Assembly (NCBI GenBank): GCA_963809825.1
Contig: CAWELJ010000009.1
Location: 248,001 to 312,000, forward strand
Source of the DNA: Bog-473 sp963809825
GTDB lineage: Bacteria; Actinomycetota; Acidimicrobiia; Acidimicrobiales; RAAP-2
Reading direction: 5' to 3'
DNA length: 64,000 nucleotides
The notes beneath the pieces are model-generated. The model worked only from the letters and a program-made list of their open reading frames with translations. It was not told the DNA's origin and did no database searches. A program made the translations under genes and the position numbers. This document shows positions 37,749 to 46,748 of this stretch, in pieces (the first letter of the stretch is position 1; the number at the start of each line of letters is the position of its first letter).

Positions 37749-39269
37749 GTGAGAAGGTGCAGAGCACTTTTCAGTCTCCGCGGAGTCCAGGGTCCGACGA
37801 TTGGATTGCTGATGGTACTTGCGGGCCTTGGCACCTCGCTCGCAGTTGCGCAAACTCCGTCGGACGCCGCCACTGCGACCAGTCCCTTTTCGGTCGTGCC
37901 ATCGAGCGTGCCCCGTGTCGTTGTGACTGGACCCGTCGAGCCCGCATCTGGAATTGCTTTGCCGGGCACGACCAGCTTCAACCTGCGGGGGGTCGGCTAC
38001 GAACAGAGCGAGTATTTTCTGTCAGGAACTGCGAGCAGTTATACGAGCGCTTCACCGTTGAACCCAGACGGACGATGGACCGTGACGACAGCGCAAACGG
38101 CTCCGTACAAGACTCGGATCGTTGTGTATCGTCCTATCAACCCGAAGCGGTTCGACGGAACAGTTGTCGCTGAATGGCTCAACGTGAGTGGTGGCGCCGA
38201 CGCCGGAGCGGCGTGGCTAACCGATCATGTCCAGCTGATTCGCAGCGGTATGGTCTACGTCGGCGTGAGCGCCCAAGCCATCGGTGTCAATGGAATCAAG
38301 AGTTCCGATCCAACCCGGTACGGCACCCTCAACCACCCGGGCGACGCTTTCTCTTACAGCATCTACCAGCAGGCCGCAGCCGCGATCCGCCGCAACGAGG
38401 GAAGAGTGCTCAGTGGGCTCCAACCACGCCGCTTGCTCGCACTCGGCGAGTCTCAGTCAGCGATTCGGCTTGTTACCTACATTGACGCTCTCGGGCCCCA
38501 ATCACGACGTATCTACAACGGCTACTTCGTCTACAGCAGCGCAAAGTTTGCCGGACCGCTCACGGATGTCAACACGCCGGAGCCTACCTTCATTCGAACA
38601 GATCTCCACGTCCCGGTCATGATGTTCGAAACCGAGACGGACCTGATCGTTGGCGGCTACGCAAGCGCACGCCAGCCCCCGACTCGGTTCATCCGAGAGT
38701 GGGAGATAGCGGGCGGAGCACACTACGACTCCTACGGCCTGGTGGAGTCCATGACCGACACCGGGAACGGCGCGGGCGACCTGAAGACGTTCGACTCGAT
38801 GATCCACCCAGTGTCGTCAACATCTGCGGGCCGGATATCGTGTCCAGCGCCATTCAATGCTGGCGCCCACACATATGAGCTGCGGGCCGCAGTCGTGGCA
38901 CTCAACAACTGGGTCGCCACGGGAAAGGCCCCACCGCAGTCGCCACGACTCGACATGGCTACCTCGACGACATTCGTGACTGACCAAAACGGCGAGGCCG
39001 TCGGCGGATTGCGCACTCCCCAAGTCCAGGCGCCGATCGCTGTTGTTTCTGGTGTGCCAGCCGGTGGTGGTGGATTCTGCGTTCTGTTTGGGAGGACGGT
39101 TCCCTTCAGCAGTGCGAAGCTCGCCAAGTTGTACCCGACGCACGCTTCGTTTGTACACAAGTGGGATCGTGCTGTTGCCGTCGATGTTGCCGCTGGCTAC
39201 CTGTTGCCGGCCGACGCTAGGAACCTCGACCGAGCGGTGGCAGCTTCCTCCATCGGCGGCCAAAACTAG
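37749..39269 (+). CDS. Secreted alpha/beta hydrolase domain protein
   Basis: 506 residues. Signal peptide at the N-terminus (hydrophobic GLLMVLAGLGTSLAVAQ with AVA-Q cleavage). The catalytic region shows LLALGESQSAIRLVTY (nucleophile elbow GESQS, Ser about 234), METETDLIVGGYASAR as the acid region and GGAHYDSYG (His about 322). This matches the 'alpha/beta hydrolase domain' family of large extracellular proteins; substrate unknown. GTG 37749 is forced, since an ATG at 37741 meets a stop. A sampled stretch has about 60% G+C against over 70% in neighbouring operons, suggesting acquisition. Confidence 0.85.
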   Translation: MRRCRALFSLRGVQGPTIGLLMVLAGLGTSLAVAQTPSDAATATSPFSVVPSSVPRVVVTGPVEPASGIALPGTTSFNLRGVGYEQSEYFLSGTASSYTSASPLNPDGRWTVTTAQTAPYKTRIVVYRPINPKRFDGTVVAEWLNVSGGADAGAAWLTDHVQLIRSGMVYVGVSAQAIGVNGIKSSDPTRYGTLNHPGDAFSYSIYQQAAAAIRRNEGRVLSGLQPRRLLALGESQSAIRLVTYIDALGPQSRRIYNGYFVYSSAKFAGPLTDVNTPEPTFIRTDLHVPVMMFETETDLIVGGYASARQPPTRFIREWEIAGGAHYDSYGLVESMTDTGNGAGDLKTFDSMIHPVSSTSAGRISCPAPFNAGAHTYELRAAVVALNNWVATGKAPPQSPRLDMATSTTFVTDQNGEAVGGLRTPQVQAPIAVVSGVPAGGGGFCVLFGRTVPFSSAKLAKLYPTHASFVHKWDRAVAVDVAAGYLLPADARNLDRAVAASSIGGQN

Positions 39270-39483
39270 ACCACACGGGTGTCCCGTGATGCCGCAACGA
39301 TGATTCAGCTTTTTCAACGAGATCGCGCTCATCATTCCGTTTGTGCCGTTCTGGTGCAGTGTCCACACGCGTCTCTGCCCCCCCGTTTCCCGGGTGGCGC
39401 CGGCCGTCGCTCCTCGCCCTCGGTGCGCGGGCCCTTTCGTCCTCGCGCCGTGGCCGCGGCCCCTCTCTCCGGTTCGACAGAAG

Positions 39484-39557
39484 TGGGCGCTGAGGGACTC
39501 GAACCCCCGGCCTGCTGGTTGTAAGCCAGCTGCTCTAACCAACTGAGCTAAGCGCCC
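39484..39557 (-). tRNA. tRNA-Val (anticodon TAC)
   Basis: 74-base cloverleaf on the minus strand. Acceptor stem GGGCGCT pairs with AGCGCCC; D-arm AGCTCAGTTGGTTAGAGC; anticodon stem GCTGG/CCAGC with loop CTTACAA, giving TAC (reads GUA, Val); T-arm GGGGG-TTCGAGT-CCCTC with one G-U pair. Discriminator A at 39484; CCA is not encoded. It lies between the hydrolase and the SCO6745-like gene and borders the lower-G+C region. Confidence 0.95.
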
Positions 39558-39580
39558 AAGCGCTCTGGCGCCAGGGATCC

Positions 39581-39586
39581 ATTATG
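39581..39586 (-). promoter_or_regulatory. -10-like CATAAT upstream of tRNA-Val
   Basis: CATAAT on the minus strand, about 24 bases before the mature tRNA 5' end, in the 61-base gap to the upstream gene. No clear -35 element. Confidence 0.35.
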
Positions 39587-39618
39587 CCCAACCACGGGTG
39601 ACGACCCTTCCGGGACCC

Positions 39619-40483
39619 TCAGCGCGGCAGGTGGTCCGCGAACGTTCTGGACCACGGGCGGGCCAGGGTCCGCAGCTCGGCGCAGCGATCGTCGCCCAGG
39701 GCCGCATAGGGAGCGGCGGCCAGCGTCGTCGGTGCCGCCCTCGATCTCCCGGCGCTGGGCGGCGCCCCACTCGGTGAAGCGGAGCTCGTCGCCCGTCTCG
39801 AGCCAACCCCGCTCGCGCAAGGCGTCGGCGGCGGCGGTCCACGCCGCATCGGGCCATCCCCGCGACGAGCGCAGGACCTGGGCCGGGACGTCGCCGGTCG
39901 CCGCGTGGGTGACCAGCGCCTCAATGCCGGACAGGCCGTGCACGACGAGGAGGGCGACGTGGCCGTCGCCCCGGTACTCACGCAGGATCGACTGCGCGTG
40001 CCACAGCTGCAGGTGCGGCTCGGCCGGCCAGCCCACGTCGGCGTGCGCGGCGGCCATCGGGCGTCCCTCCAACCCCGACGCCGACGCGGCCTCCGCCGCC
40101 GTGCGGGCCAGCTCGGCGGCTCGGCGCATCTCCTCCGACGCGACCACCGCGTCACCCAGCAGCCGGCGGAAGGCCGCGTCCACCGCGGCGAAGCGGGCAC
40201 CCACCACGTCCGCCGGGGCCGCCGCCTCCCACGACGAGGGGATCGCCTCGTGGACGAGTGCCGGGTTGAAGTTGAAGAACGTCGAGACCACCACGTCCGC
40301 GGTGACCGCGCCCATCGATGCCGCCCGCGAGGCGAAATAACCGGCCCGGCCCACGATCCCCAGGCGGGCATACGCCTCGGCCGCCTCCGGCACGAAGTAG
40401 ATCATCCCGTGCAGCGGCTCCAGCGTCCGCCACGTCTTGCGCGCCCGTACGGCACCCGAGTCCACCTCGCTGCGATCGCTCAC
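39619..40483 (-). pseudogene. SCO6745 family protein, frameshifted near the C-terminus
   Basis: About 287 residues after correction. Features of the SCO6745 family: ARKTWRTLEPLHGMIYFVPEA at the start, GYFASRAASMGAV, FFNFNPALVHEAIP, and a winged-helix-like C-terminal half with ALRERGWLETGDELRFTEWG. Just after REIEGGTDD (39724-39730) the frame is lost; removing one base gives LAAAPYAALGDDRCAEL and the end ADHLPR at 39619. Read as given, the protein would run with an unrelated tail to 39548, into the tRNA. Likely a sequence error. GTG 40483 overlaps the IMPase stop. DNA binding is probable from the family but unproven. Confidence 0.8.
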
Positions 40484-41220
40484 AGTCCCTGCTCCCCAAC
40501 CAGGCGTTGGGCCAGGGCCGGCGTCGCCGCCACGATGGGCCGGCGGCTCGTCGCGTCGCGCACCGCGAGGACCCGCCCGTCGCGTTCGGCCTCGGCGGCG
40601 CCGGCTTCGCGGCAGATGAGCAGGCCGGCCAGGTAGTCCCAGCCGTACAGCGTGCTCTCGCCGACCACCAGGTACGCGTCGAGCACACCCTCGGCCACCG
40701 CGCAGCACTCGAGCGAGGCGGCGCCCAGGGCCCGGTACTGGGCCCAGCCGGGGTGGTGGCCGGGGAAACCGGAGATGCCCACGATCGCGCTCCCGAGGTG
40801 CGCGCACCCCGAGGGGGCGATCGACGCCCCGTCCCCCTCTGCTCCGCCGCCCCGCACCGCGGCGAAGCGCAGACCCGTGGCCTGGTTGACGACGAGGCCG
40901 ACACGGGGTCCCTCGGCGTCGAGCACGCAGATGCTCGTGGCGTAGAAGGGCACGCCCCGGTGGGCGTTGGTCGAGCCGTCCACCGGGTCGATCACCGCCA
41001 GCAAGCCCGACGACGCGTCCCCCGTGACCCCCGACTCCTCGGAGAGCACCGCCAGGCCGGCGCCGTGGAGCACCGGCAGCGCGGCGGCGTCGGCCGCCAG
41101 GTCGAGCCGGTACTGCCCGGGCTTGGTCCCCGCCGGGCCCCAGTCCTCGAGCGCGTCCAGCGCGGCCCGCACGGCGGCCACGGCGTCGTCGAGCACCTCC
41201 AGCAGGCGTACGTCGTCCAC
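40480..41220 (-). CDS. Inositol monophosphatase family protein
   Basis: 246 residues. Metal sites typical of the lithium-sensitive phosphatases are visible: VLSEESG (Glu about 60), IDPVDGSTN (about 78) and GWDYLAGLLICREAGA (about 205). Substrates in the family are inositol phosphates, PAP/FBP or histidinol phosphate; the sequence does not distinguish them. GTG 41220; its stop overlaps the start of the SCO6745 gene (GTGA), so they are co-translated. Divergent from the gene at 41299. Confidence 0.9.
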   Translation of the reverse strand: MDDVRLLEVLDDAVAAVRAALDALEDWGPAGTKPGQYRLDLAADAAALPVLHGAGLAVLSEESGVTGDASSGLLAVIDPVDGSTNAHRGVPFYATSICVLDAEGPRVGLVVNQATGLRFAAVRGGGAEGDGASIAPSGCAHLGSAIVGISGFPGHHPGWAQYRALGAASLECCAVAEGVLDAYLVVGESTLYGWDYLAGLLICREAGAAEAERDGRVLAVRDATSRRPIVAATPALAQRLVGEQGL

Positions 41221-41283
41221 GGGGGACGAACCCTACCGGCCGCGACGCCGTGGCCTGCCTCAACGCGTCCGTGGCACTCCCAT

Positions 41284-41289
41284 TAGGCT
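41284..41289 (+). promoter_or_regulatory. -10 TAGGCT, leaderless gene at 41299
   Basis: TAGGCT ends nine bases before GTG 41299, placing the transcript start at the start codon. No RBS between. Confidence 0.45.
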
Positions 41290-41298
41290 CCCCACGTT

Positions 41299-41856
41299 GT
41301 GGCTGCTATCGATGTCGCCGGCTACGTCGCCGACCTGAAGGACCACTCCGTCGACCACGGATTCCACGTGCACGACGAGCGGCACTTCGTGGAGACCTAT
41401 TCCCTGCGCCAGGTCTGGGAGGTCGACCTGCACCCCGAGGAGGGCTGCGGCGGCCCGCTCGACCTGCACCTCGCCCTCGACGTCGACCCCCGCGTCCTGC
41501 TGTCCTTCGAGGATGCCGTGGTCCTCCTCTCCGAGGACGAGGAGCCGCCCGACGAGTTCCACTTCCCCCTCACGTTCACCTGGGCCCTGCCGCCCCTGCC
41601 CAGCGCACCCGACCTCCTCCGCCTGGCCATCGACCTGGCCGGCGTCGGGGGGATCGAGCTCCCCCTCGAGGTCTCCGCCATCGACTCCTTCGCCAACGCG
41701 ACGGACGGCTCCGAGCGACGGCTGAGCATCGTGGCGCGGCATCCGGTGTCGCTGGCCCGGGTCCTCAGCGGTGAGGAGCTCCTCTGCGACGTCTTCGACC
41801 GCGCCCTCGCCGTCAGCCGCTTCCTGCTCGAGTCGGCCGAGCGCTGGCTCGCCTGA
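41299..41856 (+). CDS. Conserved hypothetical acidic protein
   Basis: 185 residues, cytoplasmic, rich in Asp, Glu and Leu, no signal peptide. It contains HFVETYSLRQVWEVDLHPEE, an acidic stretch VLLSEDEEPPDEFHFP, and RRLSIVARHPVSLARVL. I do not recognise a family. Start GTG 41299 is leaderless. It ends one base before the ATG of the lipoprotein gene, so the two are probably one operon. Confidence 0.7.
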   Translation: MAAIDVAGYVADLKDHSVDHGFHVHDERHFVETYSLRQVWEVDLHPEEGCGGPLDLHLALDVDPRVLLSFEDAVVLLSEDEEPPDEFHFPLTFTWALPPLPSAPDLLRLAIDLAGVGGIELPLEVSAIDSFANATDGSERRLSIVARHPVSLARVLSGEELLCDVFDRALAVSRFLLESAERWLA

Positions 41857-41857
41857 C

Positions 41858-42313
41858 ATGCGGCGGGATCGCCGCCGCGGTGGAGGGCGCCTCCTCGCCA
41901 CGGTGGTGGTGGTCGCGGCGGGCGCGGTGGGGTTGAGCGCCTGCGGTGGCCAGAGCGGCCAGGCCCTGGCGCAGCAGGCCTGCATCCACGTCCACCGCTC
42001 GGTCCAGGCCTACCTGCGCTCGACCGTGGCCGGTACCCCGCCGGCGACGGTCGCCCAGCTGCAGAAGCGGGCCGATCAGGAGCTGCGGGCCGCGCTCCCG
42101 CTCGCCGCGCAGGCCAACTCGGCCGATGGCTCGTGGAACGCGCTCATGACCACCATCTCGGAGGGCGCCATCGTCGACGAGGGCCACCTCATCCCCGGGC
42201 TCCAGGCGCAGTGCGTCGTCGCCGATGCCAACCAGAACGTCAACCCGCAGACGCCGGGCTCGGGCACCACCCCCCAGAACGTGAACCCGCAGCCGGCGTC
42301 ACCCGGCAGCTGA
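41858..42313 (+). CDS. Small lipoprotein, unknown function
   Basis: 151 residues. Arg-rich n-region (MRRDRRRGGGR), hydrophobic helix and lipobox GLSAC make it a lipid-anchored exported protein. The mature part is mainly helical (LRSTVAGTPPATVAQLQKRA) and ends in a Pro/Asn/Thr tail (NVNPQTPGSGTTPQNVNPQP) with a tandem NVNPQ duplication. No family assigned. ATG 41858. The 3' end overlaps the convergent acyltransferase gene by 15 bases. Confidence 0.8.
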   Translation: MRRDRRRGGGRLLATVVVVAAGAVGLSACGGQSGQALAQQACIHVHRSVQAYLRSTVAGTPPATVAQLQKRADQELRAALPLAAQANSADGSWNALMTTISEGAIVDEGHLIPGLQAQCVVADANQNVNPQTPGSGTTPQNVNPQPASPGS

Positions 42314-44377
42314 GGGAGCCGGCGCGCCGCTGCCCGCTTGCTGCGCCCGACCCGCCGCCACGATGGCCGGCATGAGCTTGGGCGCCAACCAGATACCCCC
42401 GGCATTGGTGAAGTGGACGCCGTCGGGGCGTCGGAGGACGACCCCGTCGACCGTGCTGGCGTACTTCCCCCCGGGGCACGCCGCAGCGTTGAGGTCGACG
42501 ACGGAGTCGGTCGAGGGGTGCTCCGCCGCGACCTGATGGACCAGCTTGTTGAAGACGGCCAGCCGTGCCGGGTTGTCCTCGGGCCACGACGCCCCGTCGG
42601 GCTGCTCCCCTTCGTTCGTGCACGGCGCGGTCAGGTACACCAGGTGCGCGCCCGTTGACGTGACGAGCTGCGACGCCTCCTCCAATTGTTGCTTCACGTA
42701 GGCGGCGTAGACCGGGTTCAAGATGTTGGTCCACGTGCCCTGGTACTCCCGGTCGACCACCTCCCACCGCCCGGCGAGGAGCACGACCACATTGGGCTTG
42801 ACCTCGTTCATGGCGTCCAGCCACTGGTAGGACCAGGGCTTCTTGTCCGCGGACTCGCCCGGTTGCAGCGGCGAACCGTCGCAGGCGGGAGGCGCGTCGT
42901 CGCGTGCGCCCATGAGCTGGACCTGCGGCCCGTTCACCACCCCGCAGCCGAGGATCCCCTTGTCGGAGAGGACGTAGCCGTAGCGGCTCTGATCAGGCGG
43001 GAAGGAGAGCCCGATCCCGAGGGTCAGCGCCACCGAGTCGCCGAAGAGGAGGACCCGCACCGGTGCCGCCCCGGCCGGCGCCCCCGGGCTGGTCGTGGTC
43101 GTGGTGCTCCCGGTGGGGGCGACAGAGCCCGGGGGGGCGCTGCTGGCCACGGCCGTCGCCCCGGTGGTGGCCGCGATGACGGCGACGAGCACCGCGCCCA
43201 CCCCTGCGGGCACCACGAGCCACGCGCGCCACGTGCTGACGAAGGTCCCCATCCGGATCGGGCGCTCGACGAGGTGGAACGACACGACCGACACCCCGAA
43301 CGTGACGAGCACCCGCACGGCGAACAGCTCGTAGCCGGAGACCCCGGTGCGGGCATGGTCGAGCCAGATGAAGATCGGCCAGTGCCAGATGTAGAGGCCG
43401 TAGGAGATCCGCCCCACGTAGCGCACCGGTGTCAGCGACAGCAAGCGGGGGACGACGCTCCGGGGTGCGGCGACGGCAGCCAGGATGACGCCGCCGACGG
43501 CGAGACCGATGGCGAAGAACCCACCCCGGTACGGGGACGACGACGTCGAGCTGGTCGCCACCCACAGGGCCACGGCGGCGGTGGCGCCGGCCACACCGAT
43601 GAGCCCGCACACCAGCCTCCCGGTGGCGCCGGCCGGCTGCCACAGCTCCCCCTTGGCCAGGCGACCGTCCTCCTGGCTGCGCCGCGTGAGCAGCACGAGC
43701 CCGACGGCGAGCGCACACCCGATGAAGAGGCACTGCGAGCGGGTGTCGGTGCCGAGATACGCCCGGTTGGTGTTGAGACCACCGTCGTAGAGGACGTACA
43801 TCCAGGTCGCCGACGCGATCGCCGCCGCGCAGCACAGCGCGAACAATGCCCGCATGCTCCGGGTGAAGTGCAGCACGCCGAGCACGACCAGCGGCCAGAT
43901 CACGTAGAACTGCTCCTCGACCGCCAGCGACCACGTGTGCAACAACGGGGACGACGCCGCCGTCTCGTTGAAGTAGTTCGAGTTCACGAGAATGAAGTGC
44001 CAATTGCTCACGTAGAGCAGCGTGGACAGCGCGTCGAGCCGCAGAGCTCCGTAGGTCCCCTTGGGGACGATCACCGACGCGAAGAAGGCGACGAAGAGCA
44101 TCATCAACAAGAGCGCCGGCAGGAGCCGCCGCGCCCGGCGCGCCCAGAACGCCCCCAACTTGATGGTCAGGGTCTGGCGCCATTCGCCCACCAGCAGCGA
44201 GGTGATGAGGAACCCGGACAGGACGAAGAAGGCGTCGACCCCCATGAACCCACCGTCCATGTGCGGGATCCCCCCGTGGAACATCATGACGGCCACGACG
44301 GCACAGGCCCGGACCCCGTCGAGGGCCGGGAGGTAGGCGAGACGAGTGTGCGAGACCGCGCTCTCGTCGTCCTGCAT
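42299..44377 (-). CDS. Acyltransferase 3 family protein with C-terminal SGNH domain
   Basis: 692 residues. The N-terminal half (to about 370) is the acyltransferase-3 membrane domain: YLPALDGVRACAVVAVMMFH with catalytic His, GGFMGVDAFFVLSGFLITS and multiple helices. After a Thr/Ser linker (TTTTTSPG) comes an extracytoplasmic SGNH domain with LLFGDSVAL (about 450) and DGVHFTNAGG (about 665). This is the OatA-like layout that O-acetylates peptidoglycan or surface polysaccharides. I chose ATG 44377 because GGAGGA lies nine bases upstream; ATG 44386 would have no room for an RBS. Confidence 0.92.
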   Translation of the reverse strand: MQDDESAVSHTRLAYLPALDGVRACAVVAVMMFHGGIPHMDGGFMGVDAFFVLSGFLITSLLVGEWRQTLTIKLGAFWARRARRLLPALLLMMLFVAFFASVIVPKGTYGALRLDALSTLLYVSNWHFILVNSNYFNETAASSPLLHTWSLAVEEQFYVIWPLVVLGVLHFTRSMRALFALCCAAAIASATWMYVLYDGGLNTNRAYLGTDTRSQCLFIGCALAVGLVLLTRRSQEDGRLAKGELWQPAGATGRLVCGLIGVAGATAAVALWVATSSTSSSPYRGGFFAIGLAVGGVILAAVAAPRSVVPRLLSLTPVRYVGRISYGLYIWHWPIFIWLDHARTGVSGYELFAVRVLVTFGVSVVSFHLVERPIRMGTFVSTWRAWLVVPAGVGAVLVAVIAATTGATAVASSAPPGSVAPTGSTTTTTSPGAPAGAAPVRVLLFGDSVALTLGIGLSFPPDQSRYGYVLSDKGILGCGVVNGPQVQLMGARDDAPPACDGSPLQPGESADKKPWSYQWLDAMNEVKPNVVVLLAGRWEVVDREYQGTWTNILNPVYAAYVKQQLEEASQLVTSTGAHLVYLTAPCTNEGEQPDGASWPEDNPARLAVFNKLVHQVAAEHPSTDSVVDLNAAACPGGKYASTVDGVVLRRPDGVHFTNAGGIWLAPKLMPAIVAAGRAQQAGSGAPAPSAAG

Positions 44378-44484
44378 CGGGCCCATTCCTCCAGTTTCGG
44401 CTCATACCGGCACCGCCGTGAGGGTGTCGGGGATCAGACATTGTCTCAGACCCGGCCCGCCGCCCCGGGGCACCGGCGACTCGC

Positions 44485-44490
44485 TACCCT
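44485..44490 (+). promoter_or_regulatory. -10 TACCCT upstream of the CHAP gene
   Basis: TACCCT ends eight bases before an in-frame CTG at 44499, the same spacing as at leaderless genes elsewhere in the window, and 78 bases before the GTG at 44568. Relevant to the start of the CHAP gene. Confidence 0.45.
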
Positions 44491-44567
44491 GAGGCCTCCT
44501 GAGCCCGCCCCGGCCGCCGGCCACAACCCTCCCCCGTCGAAGGCGTCGCGCCCGGCGCCGCCGCCGG

Positions 44568-45191
44568 GTGACGTTCTTCCTGGTCGTAGCCGTGCTCGGG
44601 GCCGGGAGCGCGCTGCTGGCGGCCCGGCTGGCCCGCGGCACGGCGCTCAGCCCGCTGCGGGCCCGGATCGTCGCCATCGCCCAGGGGCAGGTCGGCTACC
44701 GGACCGATCCCTCTGACACGTACTGCAACAAGTTCAGCGCCTCTTGGAACGCCGGCGCCGACGACTGCGGCAACGCGGACCTCGACGAGGAATGGTGCGC
44801 CGACTTCGCCGCCTGGGTCTGGAAGCAAGCCGGCGCCGAGGTGACGTACGGGCTCGCGCCGGGCTCTCTCAACGCCGCCTCGGCCAGTTTCTACGTCTGG
44901 GGCCTGGACCACGGCACCTGGCACCCCGTCGGCTCGCACTACACGCCGCAGCCCGGCGACGTCGCTGTTTACGGGCTCGACACCTCGGCCGTCACCGCCG
45001 TGCACGTTGCCGTCGTGACCGGCGACTCCGGCGACGACGGCGCGCCCGACGTGGTCAACGGGGACGGTGACCGCAGCGGCTTCAGCGTGGTCGAGATCGG
45101 CACGCGGCAGGCGGACGCGGACGTGAAGGGGAGCGGTGCCCCGCTCTCGGGTTACGTGTCGCCCTCGGTGCTCTCGACCTCGGCATCCTGA
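44568..45191 (+). CDS. CHAP domain exported peptidase/amidase
   Basis: 207 residues from GTG 44568. An N-terminal membrane helix (FFLVVAVLGAGSALLAA) is followed by a CHAP/NlpC-P60-like domain: EEWCADFAAWVWKQAG with the catalytic Cys, PQPGDVAVYG and VTAVHVAVVTG with the His. It probably cleaves peptidoglycan peptides or glycan-linked amides outside the membrane. The Arg-rich stretch expected before the helix is coded just upstream in frame, reachable only from a CTG at 44499 (230 residues); the true start may be there. Its 3' end overlaps the convergent MFS gene by 40 bases. Confidence 0.85.
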   Translation: MTFFLVVAVLGAGSALLAARLARGTALSPLRARIVAIAQGQVGYRTDPSDTYCNKFSASWNAGADDCGNADLDEEWCADFAAWVWKQAGAEVTYGLAPGSLNAASASFYVWGLDHGTWHPVGSHYTPQPGDVAVYGLDTSAVTAVHVAVVTGDSGDDGAPDVVNGDGDRSGFSVVEIGTRQADADVKGSGAPLSGYVSPSVLSTSAS

Positions 45192-46705
45192 CCTGGCCCG
45201 GGCCCACCGTCCCACGCCGCCTCGGCGGCCTGCTGGGCGGCCATCGCCGTGACGACCGCCTCGAAGACCTTGGCGGCGTCGCGCTCGATGTGGCGGCGCG
45301 CCAGCATGAGGCAGCCTGCCCCGAGGAAGGCGATCGGCAGAATGATGAGGAAGGCCGTGCGGTAGTTGTCCCCGAACTGCGCCGCGATGGCCGACGTGAC
45401 GAGGGGGGCCGCCGCCGCGCCGAAGACGACCGAGGCCAGGTTGAACGCGCCGAACCCCGCCCCGCGCACGTGCGCCGGCGCGGCGTCGGACAGGCCGGCC
45501 CGTAGGGCCGGGACGCAGGCCGTCGCCGCCAGGAACCCCGCCCATTGGATCAGGAAGACCATGGAGAAGGTCAGCTTCGGGATGAACGAGAGCATGAACA
45601 GCGCGGCGCTGACGACGATGCACACGGCCGGGATCACGACCCGCGCCCCGAGGAACCGGTGCACCCAGCGGTCGGCGATACGCCCGCCGACGATCGTGCC
45701 CGGGATGCCGCCCAGGATCGCCAGCGCGCCGAACGTGCCGTTGGCCGCCTGCTGGGTGAGGTGCAGCTGGTTCTCGTAGAAGTTCGGCATCCAGGTCGCC
45801 ACCGCTGTGACGACGAAGCCGACCGTCGACACACCGACCAGCGCGTAGCGCATGGTCGGAATGCGCAGGATCGTCCCCACGTCCTTGCGCAGGCCGTCCA
45901 CCATGTCGCCGAGGAAGTGCCGGAACCCCTGCGGGAACAGCGGCGGCCCGTCGTCGTCGGCCAGCTCCATCTCGACGCTGTGGGTGACGTGGGCCCGGTC
46001 CGCGGTGCCGCGGCTCGGCTCGGGCAGCCGCCAGCACAGATACGCCACCAGCAAGCCGGGGAAGAGGGACACGAAGAAGGCGACGCGCCAGCCCTGCCCG
46101 TGGAAGAGCGGCCCGAGGGCGCCGCCGATGGCCAGGCCCATGCCGAGCCCCACGTAGCTCAGGCACTGCTGAATGGAGAAGGCCCGGCCGCGGCGTTCGG
46201 TGCCGTAGTAGTCGGCGATGACGCTGCTGCCGGAGGGATCGGTCACCGCCTGCCCGAAGCCGAGCGAGGCCCGGATCACGACCAGCAGGCCGAAGGCGGC
46301 GGTGGGCACCAGACCCCCCATCGCGCTGATGAGCGACCACAGCGCGATGGTCACGGCCATGGCGCGGGTCCGGTTCCAGCGGTCCGCCAGGTAGCCGGCC
46401 GGCATGGTGATGATGCCGTTCACGAGGATGAAGGCCGAGAAGAGCAGCCCGATGGCCGTGTCGCCCACCCCGAAGGCCGCCTTGATCTGGTTGCTGCTGC
46501 CCCGGACGATGTACTGGTCCATCCCGTCGACGAAGAGGGTCAGGCCGACGACCCACATGGGCCAGTTGGTGACGACCATGCGCCGCACCCCGGTCGACGC
46601 CCGCGCCGGGCCCGCCGACTGAATCGCCGCTGCCGCTGCTCCTTCGCCGGTCACGTCCGCCGCGGGTGAACGCTTCGGGGTGTGCCGTGCCTCCGCCGTG
46701 CTCAC
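45152..46705 (-). CDS. Major facilitator superfamily transporter
   Basis: 517 residues with about 12 transmembrane helices. MFS landmarks: MWVVGLTLFVDGMDQYIVRG in helix 1, GYLADRWNRTRAMAV (motif A, about 98) and GGIPGTIVGGRIADRWVHRF in the second half. Drug, sugar or metabolite:H+ transport cannot be told apart. GTG 46705. It lies 43 bases after the aldehyde dehydrogenase gene on the same strand, so uptake of a substrate oxidised by that enzyme is plausible. Confidence 0.9.
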   Translation of the reverse strand: MSTAEARHTPKRSPAADVTGEGAAAAAIQSAGPARASTGVRRMVVTNWPMWVVGLTLFVDGMDQYIVRGSSNQIKAAFGVGDTAIGLLFSAFILVNGIITMPAGYLADRWNRTRAMAVTIALWSLISAMGGLVPTAAFGLLVVIRASLGFGQAVTDPSGSSVIADYYGTERRGRAFSIQQCLSYVGLGMGLAIGGALGPLFHGQGWRVAFFVSLFPGLLVAYLCWRLPEPSRGTADRAHVTHSVEMELADDDGPPLFPQGFRHFLGDMVDGLRKDVGTILRIPTMRYALVGVSTVGFVVTAVATWMPNFYENQLHLTQQAANGTFGALAILGGIPGTIVGGRIADRWVHRFLGARVVIPAVCIVVSAALFMLSFIPKLTFSMVFLIQWAGFLAATACVPALRAGLSDAAPAHVRGAGFGAFNLASVVFGAAAAPLVTSAIAAQFGDNYRTAFLIILPIAFLGAGCLMLARRHIERDAAKVFEAVVTAMAAQQAAEAAWDGGPGPGQDAEVESTEGDT

Positions 46706-46748
46706 GACCGGCCCGCCGCCGTCGCTCGCCTGGGTCCCGGCCCCGTCC

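Noticed and set aside
39484..39557. tRNA-Val as an integration site
   Set aside because: No integrase gene and no second copy of the tRNA 3' end were seen; only composition hints at an island.
39548..41263. One long protein spanning the inositol phosphatase-like and SCO6745-like genes
   Set aside because: The frame crosses the real phosphatase gene in another frame and runs into the tRNA-Val. The two genes are separate, with a GTGA overlap.
42686..44716. 676-residue open frame on the plus strand
   Set aside because: Antisense to the acyltransferase gene; a product of high G+C at third positions, no conserved motifs.
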